Assembly: GCA_028283625.1 (NCBI GenBank)
Contig: JAPWKG010000007.1
Coordinates: 204,784 to 268,783, forward strand
Origin: Acidobacteriaceae bacterium
Lineage (GTDB): Bacteria; Acidobacteriota; Terriglobia; Terriglobales; Acidobacteriaceae
Reading direction: 5' to 3'
Length of the DNA: 64,000 nt
Shown: positions 39,058 to 46,973 of the stretch, in pieces
How the letters are laid out: each line of letters starts with the position of its first letter
Position numbering within the stretch: position 1 is the first letter of the stretch
Notes under the pieces: generated by a model
Database searches by the model: none
What the model saw: only the letters and a program-made list of their open reading frames with translations
What the model was told of the DNA's origin: nothing
Position numbers and translations under genes: made by a program

Positions 39058-39683
39058 TGGAGGAGCAGGCGATCCGAGTGCTGATCGTAGACGATCATCC
39101 GATGGTTTCTCAAGGATTGGCACGCATCATCGAGCAGAAGGAAGGCATGAGCGTCGTGGCGGAAGCGCACGATGGCGTCAGCGGAATTGAGGCCTTTCGT
39201 CAGCATCGTCCGGATGTGACGCTGATGGACCTTATGCTGCCCGACATGAGTGGTACGGAGGCAGTGCAAGCGATTCTTCGCGAGTTTCCCTCCGCACGTG
39301 TCCTGATCCTCAGCTCTTCGGAGGGAGATGCGGACATTTACCGTGCCCTGGAGCGCGGTGCGTGGGGATATCTGTTGAAGGGCACCAGCGGCAAAGAGTT
39401 AGTCGAAAGCATAAGTCGCGCACATGGGGGAGAGCGCTCTTTGCATCCCTCGCTGGCGATGAAGGTTGCAGGCTATGTCTCGGTGGGCGGTTTGAGCGTG
39501 CGTGAGGTGGAGGTGCTGACGCTCGTCGCTGAAGGGTTGAGTAACAAGCGCATCGCGGACAGGTTGTCGATTGCGGAGAACACGGTCAAGATGCACTTGA
39601 AAAATATTTTGGGCAAGTTGAATGCGGCGGATCGTACGCAGGCGGTAACAATCGCACTGCGACGCGGCATCCTTCATTTGTAG
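39057..39683 (+). CDS. NarL/FixJ-family response regulator
   Basis: Cytoplasmic partner of the upstream sensor kinase, 208 aa from ATG 39057 (a GTG three bases earlier is possible). The receiver domain has acidic residues in VDDHP, phospho-acceptor Asp58 (VTLMDLMLPDMSG) and the conserved Lys in LLKGTSG. The C-terminal LuxR-type HTH reads LSVREVEVLTLVAEGLSNKRIADRL, then ENTVKMHLKNILGKL. The start overlaps the kinase stop (TGATG), so the two are translationally coupled. The target genes are unknown; the adjacent protease gene is a candidate. Confidence 0.95.
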   Translation: MEEQAIRVLIVDDHPMVSQGLARIIEQKEGMSVVAEAHDGVSGIEAFRQHRPDVTLMDLMLPDMSGTEAVQAILREFPSARVLILSSSEGDADIYRALERGAWGYLLKGTSGKELVESISRAHGGERSLHPSLAMKVAGYVSVGGLSVREVEVLTLVAEGLSNKRIADRLSIAENTVKMHLKNILGKLNAADRTQAVTIALRRGILHL

Positions 39684-39985
39684 AGCGATAGTTCGCGGAG
39701 AATTCATCTGCCCTACCCGAAAGGGTTATCGAAAGTACGCCCTATTTCAGGGAGATGTGTGGCGTCGATGCCGGGCTATGCTACAGCCACCTGAGCACTC
39801 TTCAGACGCATCACGATGGTATGTCGAGGGCATAGCCTTCGACCTGTCCTCATGACGCTGCGCTTGTTTCTCGCCGATGAGCCGAGCCGGTTCATGCGCG
39901 GAGATGCGCGCACGTATCGATGCGTTTTCTCCGAGTGCCAGAGCGTGTACGCGTAGTGACAGATGGCAGTTCCTGGAGGAATCCC
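39684..39985. other. 302-bp intergenic region before the protease gene
   Basis: No gene is seen. The stretch must carry the promoter of the S53 protease. No clear -35/-10 pair, direct repeat or terminator stands out. GGAGGAATCCC immediately before 39986 is a good ribosome-binding site. Confidence 0.4.
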
Positions 39986-41203
39986 ATGAAACATTTTCGA
40001 TGGAGGATGGCCGTTCGCAAAGGCTTTGCTCTTGTGGCGTGCGTTGCAGCCGGCTTTGGTGTTGCCTTCGCGCAGAGTGCAGAGACGGTGCAGAAGACGA
40101 CGCCGAATCTGGTGCAGAAGCAGGTAGACAACACTGTTCGGACGAAGCTCCCCGGCACGGTGCATCCTTTGGTGGCGCGTTCTGTCGATCAGGGGCAGGT
40201 GAATGGATCGACCGCAATGCAGCGCATGGTCCTGCTGCTCAATCGTTCGGAGACGCAGCAGAAAGCGCTCGAAACGCTATTGGGCAGCATGCAGGATAAA
40301 AGCTCGCCGAACTTTCACAAATGGCTTACGCCGGATGATTTCGGAAAGCAGTTCGGCATTTCGGATGCGGATCTTGGAGCCGTAACCGGGTGGTTGAAGT
40401 CGCAGGGCTTTACGGTAAGCGGCGTGGGACGCGGAAGGCAGTGGGTTGAGTTTTCCGGGAACGCTGCACAGGTGAAGCTTGCTCTGGGTACGGAAATGCA
40501 CACGCTTCGTTACAAGGGCGAGCAACATCTTGCGAACGTGAGCGCTGTATCCGTCCCGGAGGCGCTGGCCCCCGCGGTGCGGGGGGTGCTTTCGCTCAAC
40601 GACTTTTACAAGAAGGGGCATCTGCAAAACCTTCGATCGGTAAGCCGCAACAAGGATGGCCAGTGGACGGCCGTACCGGCCAAGCAAGCCGCGACGGGAG
40701 GAGCGTTGCAGCCCGACCTGACCTTCGACACGGGCTCCAACGGCGAAGGGGTCATCTATGCGCTCGCGCCGGGCGATCTAAGCACCATCTACAACACGGC
40801 GCCGCTGCTCAAGAACGGCACCAACGGCAGCGGAGTCAAGATTGCTATTGTTGGCCGGTCCGATATTCAGATAACCGACATTGAGACGTACCGGCAGATC
40901 TTCGGGCTGACCTCGCAGGACCCGTTGGTGATTACGAACGGAGTCGATCCTGGCGATGTGGCTAACGACGATGTGGAGTCCACGCTCGATGTGGAGGCAG
41001 TGAGCGCGCTGGCTCCGAATGCAACGATCGAGTTCGTGCAGTCGTCTTCCACGAATACGACGGACGGCGTCGATCTTTCAGCGCTGTACATCGTGGATAA
41101 TCTTCTGGCTCCGATCATGAGCACGAGTTACGGAGCATGCGAGGCTGCGCTTGGGACAGCAGGCAACGCGTTTTATAGCGAGCTTTGGGAGGTGCGCCTT
41201 TGA
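39986..41203 (+). CDS. Pro-kumamolisin-type S53 peptidase, 3' truncated at a chimeric join
   Basis: An acid serine-carboxyl protease precursor. The signal peptide ends GVAFAQ. The Pro-kumamolisin activation domain (S53 prosegment) spans residues ~50-210 (MVLLLNRSETQQKALETLLG, SSPNFHKWLTPDDFGKQFGI). The catalytic domain begins near residue 250. Glu331 and Asp335 of the tetrad are present in VESTLDVEA, and the oxyanion region is in IMSTSYGACE. After ELWE at ~41,191 the family sequence stops abruptly; VRL and a stop follow. The catalytic Ser (SGTS-type motif) and ~150 residues are missing. The open frame therefore ends in foreign sequence. Confidence 0.9.
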   Translation: MKHFRWRMAVRKGFALVACVAAGFGVAFAQSAETVQKTTPNLVQKQVDNTVRTKLPGTVHPLVARSVDQGQVNGSTAMQRMVLLLNRSETQQKALETLLGSMQDKSSPNFHKWLTPDDFGKQFGISDADLGAVTGWLKSQGFTVSGVGRGRQWVEFSGNAAQVKLALGTEMHTLRYKGEQHLANVSAVSVPEALAPAVRGVLSLNDFYKKGHLQNLRSVSRNKDGQWTAVPAKQAATGGALQPDLTFDTGSNGEGVIYALAPGDLSTIYNTAPLLKNGTNGSGVKIAIVGRSDIQITDIETYRQIFGLTSQDPLVITNGVDPGDVANDDVESTLDVEAVSALAPNATIEFVQSSSTNTTDGVDLSALYIVDNLLAPIMSTSYGACEAALGTAGNAFYSELWEVRL

Positions 41204-42222
41204 CGGGGCCGCTGGCCTCCATTGGCGACCAGTTCAAGGCGGGAGCGCAGGCAGCAGCTGACGCCATCAACGCCAAGGGCGGCGTGTTGGGGCACAAGAT
41301 CAAGATCGATCTCGAGGACGACCAGTGCGACCCAAAGCAGGCCGTCTCCGTTGCCAACCGTATCGTCGCCTCGGGCATTCAGTTCGTTGATGGCCATGCC
41401 TGCTCAGGCGCGAGCATTCCGGCGTCGGCGGTTTACGCCGAAAACGGTGTGTTGATGATGACGCCTGCATCTTCCAATCCGGTGCTTACAGACGCTGCGG
41501 CCGAAAAAGGCTGGTCGACGATCATGCGGCTTTACACGCGTGACGATGCCCAGGGTGCTTTTATCGGCCCATGGATCGCCAAGAACTATGCTGGCAAGAA
41601 CGTCGTCATCCTTCATGACAAGACGGCATATGGCCAGGGCGTGGCAAAGGCGGTGCAGACATCCATGGGCGAGAATGGCCTGAAAGAGGTCTTCTTCGAC
41701 GGGATCAATCCAGGCGACAAGGATTATAGTGCCGTTGTCACCAAGTTGAAGGAAGCCAAGGCAGATGTCGTGTACTTTGGCGGCTATCATCCGGAAGCAG
41801 GGCTAATTCTGCGCCAGGCGTCCGATCAGGGTGTGAAGTTCCAGCTTATCATGCCGGACTCGATCTCCACGCCGGAGTTCTGGCAGGTCGCCGGTCCAAG
41901 TGGCGAAGGCACGCTTTTCGTTTTCCCCTCCGACCCGCAGGCAAAGCCTGAGGCGAAGGAAGCAGTTGAAAAGATCTCTGCCGGTGGCTTCAAGCCCGAA
42001 GGATTCACGCTCTTCTCTTACGCTGTCGTCCAGGCCATTGCCCAGGGCGTCGAACGTGCCGGCGACGTCGATCCTTCGAAGGCGGCTGAATCGTTGAAAA
42101 ATGGCCAGCCGGTCAGCACTGTCGTTGGTGAGATCGCATTCGATGAAAAGGGTGACCTCAAGAACGCAAGCTACGACATCAACCGGTGGAGCAACGGCAA
42201 ATACGCTCCAATGAAGCAATAA
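41188..42222 (+). CDS. Branched-chain amino-acid-type ABC transporter substrate-binding protein (LivJ/LivK-like), 5' truncated
   Basis: A periplasmic binding protein of type I fold, about 344 residues present. The frame enters from the join as GGAPLTGPLASIGDQFKAGA, the conserved start of the mature domain. The signal peptide and first strand are absent. The rest is complete: INAKGGVLGHKIKIDLEDD, DGHACSGASIPAS, MMTPASSNPVLTD, LHDKTAYGQGVAKAV, YFGGYHPEAGLILRQA, ending in NRWSNGKYAPMKQ. A TTG at 41185 could be scored as a start but belongs to the preceding protease sequence. In rhizobia such proteins work with LivHMGF; none is in the window. Confidence 0.92.
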   Translation, partial: GGAPLTGPLASIGDQFKAGAQAAADAINAKGGVLGHKIKIDLEDDQCDPKQAVSVANRIVASGIQFVDGHACSGASIPASAVYAENGVLMMTPASSNPVLTDAAAEKGWSTIMRLYTRDDAQGAFIGPWIAKNYAGKNVVILHDKTAYGQGVAKAVQTSMGENGLKEVFFDGINPGDKDYSAVVTKLKEAKADVVYFGGYHPEAGLILRQASDQGVKFQLIMPDSISTPEFWQVAGPSGEGTLFVFPSDPQAKPEAKEAVEKISAGGFKPEGFTLFSYAVVQAIAQGVERAGDVDPSKAAESLKNGQPVSTVVGEIAFDEKGDLKNASYDINRWSNGKYAPMKQ

Positions 42223-42231
42223 CGGCAAATC

Positions 42232-42259
42232 GGAAGGGCGTTTCCAACTGCGCCCTTCC
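42232..42259. terminator. Hairpin between livJ-like and amidohydrolase genes (convergent)
   Basis: Perfect 9-bp arms GGAAGGGCG (42232-42240) and CGCCCTTCC (42251-42259). There is no T-run on either side, so it is a candidate terminator only. Confidence 0.5.
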
Positions 42260-42312
42260 AACCCGTTCCAGGCCCCTGATGGTGAGCGGCCGGTCCGTGC
42301 TTGCCTATTTGC

Positions 42313-43665
42313 TTAAGCGTCAAGGCACTGCATGCGGCGTGAGTGCCGGGCATGATCGACAAGTATTTCGCCAAGTTCGGCCGATACCGGTCGACCGTCC
42401 TCAATGAGGACCCGGCCGTTCACGACCGTGGTGCCGGCCGTCGCAGGGCCGCAACGTAACCAGGCTTCGACAGGGTCGGTATGCGCGCCGGCCAGTGCTA
42501 CCTCCGACATGCTCCACACAACGAGATCGGCACAGGCGCCAGGCCTGAGGTGGCCAATCTCGTCCTCCCAGCCAAGGCAGGCCGCACCGCCGCGGGTGGC
42601 GATGTCGAGCGCGTCGCGCGCCGACATGGAGTGTGGGCCATTACGGTAGCGCCCGAGCAGCAGCGCGGTGCGCGCCTCCAGCCACATGGAGGCATGGTCG
42701 GTGGAAGCCGACCCGTCGCAGCCAAGCCCGACGCGCATGCCACGAGCGCGGAGGCTCATGGCATCTGCCGAGCCGCCGCCGATCAGCATGTTCGAGCAAG
42801 GGCACTGTGTGGCGCAGACGCCGGCGTGGGCCAGTCTGCCAATTTCTGCATCGGTGGGGTAGATGAAATGGGCGACCCAGGCGCGCTTGCTTGCCCAGCC
42901 AACTCGCTCGAAATACTCGGTCGGCGTGCAGCCATAGACGTCAGCGCAATACTTGTCCTCCTCGGGGTCCTCGGCGAGGTGGGTGTGCAGCCTGAGGTCA
43001 TATTTGTCCGCGAGGCGCGCCGATTCCACCATGATGCGTTCAGTCACGGAAAACAGCGAGCACGGGGCCAACGCCACGCGCGTCATTGAACCCGGCCGCG
43101 CATCGTGAAATGCCTCGATCAGGCGGATGCTGTCGTCAAGAATTTCGTCTTCGGACTGGACCACGGAGGCTGGCGGCAAGCCACCGTTTTCGACAGAACG
43201 TGTCATCGAACCACGCGTTGCATAAAAGCGGAAGCCGATGTCGTTGCTGGCGCGGATCTGCGCATCGATCAGCTTGGGCCTGGGATGGACATACATATGG
43301 TCCATTGATGTGGTGCACCCGCCCATCAGAAGCTCGGTCATCGCGATAAAGGTCGACGTGTAAACCGATTCCTCAGTCAGACCCGCCCACATTGGATACA
43401 GACCGGTCAGCCACTCGAACAGCGTACCGTTGGTCACGGGTGCGTAGGAGCGCGTCAGGTTCTGGTACATATGATGGTGCGCGTTGATCAAACCCGGCGT
43501 CACCAGCCGGCCAGCCGCGAAGATGGTTTTCGCAGCGATTGGTTCATCGCCGGCCTTGCCCAGCGAATGAATTCTTTTGTCTTTGATGGCAATCCAGCCG
43601 CCGGCGATTTCCCAGCCACGGTCGACATACACATATGCATCACGTACCAGCAGGTCCACAGTCAT
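42313..43665 (-). CDS. Amidohydrolase of the Atz/Trz family (8-oxoguanine deaminase-like)
   Basis: A metal-dependent deaminase of 450 aa. The beta-sandwich N-terminus (DLLVRDAYVYVDRG) leads to the metal-binding HxH His63/His65 in LINAHHHMYQNL. A further His is in LRLHTHLAEDPEED, then a His in AWVAHFIYPTD and the Asp of VGLGCDGSASTDHASMW. The pattern PGLINAHHH...LFEWLTGLYPMWAGL matches 8-oxoguanine deaminase and hydroxydechloroatrazine hydrolase relatives. Purine or other N-heterocycle salvage is likely; the substrate is not fixed by sequence. It converges on the Liv-like gene. Confidence 0.9.
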   Translation of the reverse strand: MTVDLLVRDAYVYVDRGWEIAGGWIAIKDKRIHSLGKAGDEPIAAKTIFAAGRLVTPGLINAHHHMYQNLTRSYAPVTNGTLFEWLTGLYPMWAGLTEESVYTSTFIAMTELLMGGCTTSMDHMYVHPRPKLIDAQIRASNDIGFRFYATRGSMTRSVENGGLPPASVVQSEDEILDDSIRLIEAFHDARPGSMTRVALAPCSLFSVTERIMVESARLADKYDLRLHTHLAEDPEEDKYCADVYGCTPTEYFERVGWASKRAWVAHFIYPTDAEIGRLAHAGVCATQCPCSNMLIGGGSADAMSLRARGMRVGLGCDGSASTDHASMWLEARTALLLGRYRNGPHSMSARDALDIATRGGAACLGWEDEIGHLRPGACADLVVWSMSEVALAGAHTDPVEAWLRCGPATAGTTVVNGRVLIEDGRPVSAELGEILVDHARHSRRMQCLDA

Positions 43666-44332
43666 GCAATTTCTCCAGTTCGGTTCTCATGCTATTCGAC
43701 CAGGCTGCCTGTCAGCCTCGTCGCGCTATGAGCCCTGTCCCTGGAGTTGCGAGTTCCGGATCGTCATCGACTGGTAAGTTGAGCGGGCTTGCTCCAAGCA
43801 TATTTTCTTAAGTCAGATCACGTTGCCAGCCATTTTTGGGGCTAGCGCGAATTTCACACGCCATTTTGCCCAGTGGAATTGATCGTCACAGCCGCGGTGG
43901 CTTGCTGCGGCCAAGGTCCGGACCTGCCTCCGCACCCTTCTCCTCGGGCACTACCGGCGCGCGCTCGGCCATTTCATTGCCCGCTTCGTGCAGCAGATCC
44001 TGGATCGCTTGTTCGGTCTGTTATGGAGGCTATGAGACTGTGGGTCATGGCAAGTGTGGCGCTGAAAGTCGTGTAAAGTAGCTTGGGCGCGGGCGTCCAG
44101 CCAAACGATTGCAAAAGGGCTTCCCGGCATTGAAGCCAAAACGCAGGAGGGGGGACAACGTCCTTGAGGTTGTCCGGGGTCTTCAGCCACACCGGCTTCG
44201 GCACTGCGCCTGGAGTTGCGGCCGAGCCGGCGGCTGCCAGGCGTTGCGGCTGCATCAGCTCTCCGGCGGAGCGCATCAGCCGGGCGATGCGGTAGGCGTC
44301 GGATTCCGGAACGGGTTTCTTCAGGGCAGTCA
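43666..44332. other. Poorly coding stretch between amidohydrolase and the small-protein gene
   Basis: No family-recognisable gene is seen. The minus-strand frame 43,974-44,333 is reported separately with low confidence. The first ~150 bp must contain the promoter of the leftward amidohydrolase gene, but no convincing hexamers are visible. Confidence 0.35.
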
Positions 44333-44333
44333 T
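43974..44333 (-). CDS. Hypothetical protein, doubtful
   Basis: A possible 119-aa protein (MTALKKPVPESDAYRIARLM...). The segment DAYRIARLMRSAGELMQPQ and later VWLKTPDNLKDVVPPPAFWLQCREALL have a plausible amino-acid mix and low Arg-shadow character. There is no good ribosome-binding site and no recognisable domain. It could be a real orphan or a decayed gene. Confidence 0.3.
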   Translation of the reverse strand: MTALKKPVPESDAYRIARLMRSAGELMQPQRLAAAGSAATPGAVPKPVWLKTPDNLKDVVPPPAFWLQCREALLQSFGWTPAPKLLYTTFSATLAMTHSLIASITDRTSDPGSAARSGQ

Positions 44334-44610
44334 GCTTTGTGTCGGCAAAAGGTCGGGGCCGGATCTATCAGGTGTTTCGGTTGACAATCGGCTGACCGTA
44401 TATCCAGAGCTGGCATGCGGTAGCGCACTGGCTGCGGGAATGTGCGAGCTGCGGCCTTAGCCGCTACCGCCTTCGGGCCGTTCATGGGCTGCCCGCAATT
44501 TCATCTCTTAAGATCGAGATCATGAAACTTCGCGGCGCGGGGACACGTAACGGTAAATCCGAACAGGACAAATGCGCCGGAGAGCCGTTCATCGCCAACA
44601 TCAGGCGTCT

Positions 44611-44627
44611 GTTACCGTAACGTACTT
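44611..44627 (+). promoter_or_regulatory. Copy of a repeated 16-17 bp element (GTTACCGTAACGTACTT)
   Basis: It lies 28 bp upstream of the small-protein start. It matches the copies at 46901-46917 (16/17) and 51349-51365 (16/17, opposite strand), each in the same orientation relative to the downstream gene. A related half (CACGTAACGGTAAAT, 44544-44558) lies inverted about 52 bp further upstream. Confidence 0.65.
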
Positions 44628-44654
44628 CCGTGCCAACCCAAGGAGGATAAGGTG

Positions 44655-44990
44655 ATGACGACAAACTCGAGTGGGGGCCGGGATGGCGTGATGGGAAGAG
44701 GAGAGGCAGACGAAAGAGCTCCGGAAGGTACCGCTCGGCGTGGCCTCTGGCGTCTGATGTTGAGATTGCCCGGGCTTCGGGGCAAGCTGCAAATTCTTGC
44801 AGGAAGATCGGAATCGTTGGCCGGTCTGTGCGAAGCCTATGAAGATGCCAGTGTCACGCTGGAGCGCATGCTCAGGGAACCTGGGGACGCCAACTGCGCC
44901 ATGATCAAGGAATACCAGACGATCTGTGGCGAGATCGAGTCCGACGTCATCCAGTACTGTCTCACACAAATCGCCGACGTCCCGGAATAA
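44655..44990 (+). CDS. Small hypothetical protein
   Basis: A 111-aa protein of unknown family. AGGAGG lies 8-10 nt upstream, supporting ATG 44655. The N-terminal ~30 residues are polar and low in complexity. The rest looks alpha-helical (LAGLCEAYEDASVTLERMLREP, IKEYQTICGEIESDVIQYCL) and cytoplasmic, with no signal or membrane helix. It follows a copy of the repeated element and precedes the TPR membrane protein by 127 bp on the same strand. Confidence 0.65.
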   Translation: MTTNSSGGRDGVMGRGEADERAPEGTARRGLWRLMLRLPGLRGKLQILAGRSESLAGLCEAYEDASVTLERMLREPGDANCAMIKEYQTICGEIESDVIQYCLTQIADVPE

Positions 44991-45008
44991 GACGCCTTCT
45001 GCTCTAAA

Positions 45009-45048
45009 TTGCAACGACTTGTGGTTTTGTTAGCTTTCCAAGTTGCAA
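45009..45048. promoter_or_regulatory. Inverted repeat upstream of the TPR membrane protein
   Basis: TTGCAAC (45009-45015) and GTTGCAA (45042-45048) form a spaced palindrome, with AAGTTGCAACT on the right extending the symmetry. It sits 70-109 bp upstream of the start and differs from the 16-17 bp element near its neighbours. It could be an operator, or a terminator stem for the small gene. Confidence 0.35.
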
Positions 45049-45117
45049 CTGATTGTCATCCGCGCGATAAGATTGTCTGGTCTACTTTGGCTTTGACATT
45101 GCGTAGCGGGGGCGGCG

Positions 45118-46860
45118 ATGAACACCGAAGAAAAATTGTGCGGGCCGCACGACGTATCTGACGAGGAAGGTCGCGCCGAACTCGAAAGACTGCTGGGCGA
45201 CCAACGTTTCCACGGCACCGAGCGAGCCAAAAGCATCCTCAGATACCTCGCCGAAAGGCACTTCCAGGGATGCCCGGAGGCAGTGAAGGCCTACACCATA
45301 GCTTTGGACGTGCTGGGACGCGGCGCTGATTTCGATGCATCCTCCGACCCCATCGTCCGGATAGAAATGAGTCGTCTTCGCTCGGTACTCAATCAGTATT
45401 ACGAGGCGTTTGGCGAAACCTCGGGGATAACGATTCGCCTCCCCATCGGTCGATATCTGGTAGAGTTCTCCCGCACCGATCCTGCCGGCGCGCCTGTCTT
45501 CGAAAAAAGCGAAGAAGAGGCACCCATTGCGGTCGTAGAGGAGGTGGGGGAGACTGCCAAAATCTTTCCGATGACCCAGCGAACCCCGCATCTTTACGCG
45601 GGCGGGGCGGCGGCGCTTTTGTTCGCGGCCGTTATATCGACGGTGGCTGTATGTTACGGTAGAGCGCCTGCCATGACCGTGCGCCCATCGGTCACGCTGG
45701 CCATTTCCGCGCCGGACGATGCCAATGCCAAGGAGGCGGACACCACCGAGGACTATCTGGTAACCGCGCTCTCGCGGTTCCGTACTCTCACTATCTCATC
45801 ATTGAAGACGATTGAAACAGGGGCGACGTCCCGGTCGGCGACCGGCATCAGCAATGCCTATGACATACAGATGAAATACTATTCCGATGGCGACGTCCGG
45901 TCAGTCTGGTGGCGCGTGGTGGGAAGCGGTGGCGCGGGCGTACTGAAATCGGGCGTTGACAGCGTCGAGGTCGGGGGGCGAAGCGACACCGTCGTCCGCG
46001 ACGAACTTGTGTCGCTGCTGGCGAAGAGGTTTGCCAGCACACGCGGTGTCATCAACATTCTCGAGGCCCGCGACGGCACCGCGACTGATGTGATTGGCAA
46101 TACCTGCGTTTTGAAAGCCGAGTACGAACTGGATGAGGGCGGCCGCAATGGTATCCGGGACGCGCTTCCATGCCTTGAACAGACCGTTGCTCTGCAACCC
46201 GGCAACGCGGATGCCTTGGCGGTCCTGTCACGAATCATCGTGGCAGCAGAGGGTGGCGATCCCGCTACGACGCCATTCGAAAGGGCTCTGACGCTGGCAA
46301 ATCGTGCCGCCGCGCTCGACCCCACATCCGACCGCGCCCAGGTCGCCATCATGATGGCCCAGTTCTATGCGGGGCGAACCGACGCAGCCCTGGCTGCCGG
46401 CAATCAGGCGCTAGCGCTCAACCGTGACAATCCGGATGTCTTGGCCAAGCTATCGGGTGTGCTGTATAGCTCCGGCTTCCGCGACGCCGCAGTATCGCTG
46501 GCCGAGGAAGCCGAGAGAGATGTCGATGCCGTGCCTCGCGACGCGCGGATTGTGCTCGCGCTCGACGCTTATGCCCGGGGCGATTATTCGAATGCGTCGC
46601 TGGTGTCCGAGCAGATCAACTGCGGCGACATCGTGGTGCGCGCGATTCGGGCCGCATCCCTTGGAGAAATGTCATCTCCGCAGGCAAGCGCAGGGCTGGA
46701 ATACCTCAAGGCCGCGCTTCCGGACTACCGGACATCCCTGCGCCAGAAGATGCAATGGAGGCGATATCCATCGGGCGTGATCGCATCGTTGGAGCAGGGG
46801 CTGGAGAAGGCGAGCCGGCTTGGCGGTCTGCCCGCCGTAGCGGCGGCAGCATCCAACTAG
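45118..46860 (+). CDS. Membrane-anchored TPR protein with conserved N-terminal putative regulatory domain
   Basis: 580 aa, function unknown. Residues ~15-125 form a conserved domain seen in many rhizobial and acidobacterial proteins. Key parts are AKSILRYLAERHFQG, YTIALDVLGRGADFD, SDPIVRIEMSRLRSVLNQYY and IRLPIGRYLVEFSR, which resemble a winged-helix-like output domain. One TM helix (AGGAAALLFAAVISTVAVCYG, ~160-182) separates it from a periplasmic part with a TolB-like segment and then TPR-like helices (ALTLANRAAALDPTSDRA, GNQALALNRDNPDVLAKL). The layout suggests CadC/ToxR-like one-component signalling, which is inference. ATG 45118 fits the domain start. Confidence 0.85.
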   Translation: MNTEEKLCGPHDVSDEEGRAELERLLGDQRFHGTERAKSILRYLAERHFQGCPEAVKAYTIALDVLGRGADFDASSDPIVRIEMSRLRSVLNQYYEAFGETSGITIRLPIGRYLVEFSRTDPAGAPVFEKSEEEAPIAVVEEVGETAKIFPMTQRTPHLYAGGAAALLFAAVISTVAVCYGRAPAMTVRPSVTLAISAPDDANAKEADTTEDYLVTALSRFRTLTISSLKTIETGATSRSATGISNAYDIQMKYYSDGDVRSVWWRVVGSGGAGVLKSGVDSVEVGGRSDTVVRDELVSLLAKRFASTRGVINILEARDGTATDVIGNTCVLKAEYELDEGGRNGIRDALPCLEQTVALQPGNADALAVLSRIIVAAEGGDPATTPFERALTLANRAAALDPTSDRAQVAIMMAQFYAGRTDAALAAGNQALALNRDNPDVLAKLSGVLYSSGFRDAAVSLAEEAERDVDAVPRDARIVLALDAYARGDYSNASLVSEQINCGDIVVRAIRAASLGEMSSPQASAGLEYLKAALPDYRTSLRQKMQWRRYPSGVIASLEQGLEKASRLGGLPAVAAAASN

Positions 46861-46900
46861 AGCCGTTGGGGCTTGGTTGCAGCGTTCATTTACACACGGA

Positions 46901-46917
46901 TTTACCGTAACGTACTT
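46901..46917 (+). promoter_or_regulatory. Copy of the repeated 16-17 bp element (TTTACCGTAACGTACTT)
   Basis: Located 57 bp upstream of the SphA-family gene and 41 bp after the stop of the TPR membrane protein. It differs from the copy at 44611 only at the first base. Confidence 0.65.
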
Positions 46918-46973
46918 GTCTCTATTGTCGGCTCAGCCAAGCTTCAGTCGTTGGATAGCATTTGGGGACAGAG

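Noticed and set aside
41100..41210. Horizontal transfer or mobile-element insertion as the cause of the segment change
   Set aside because: No integrase, transposase, terminal repeat, target duplication or tRNA edge lies at the join, and both interrupted genes are cut at the same base.
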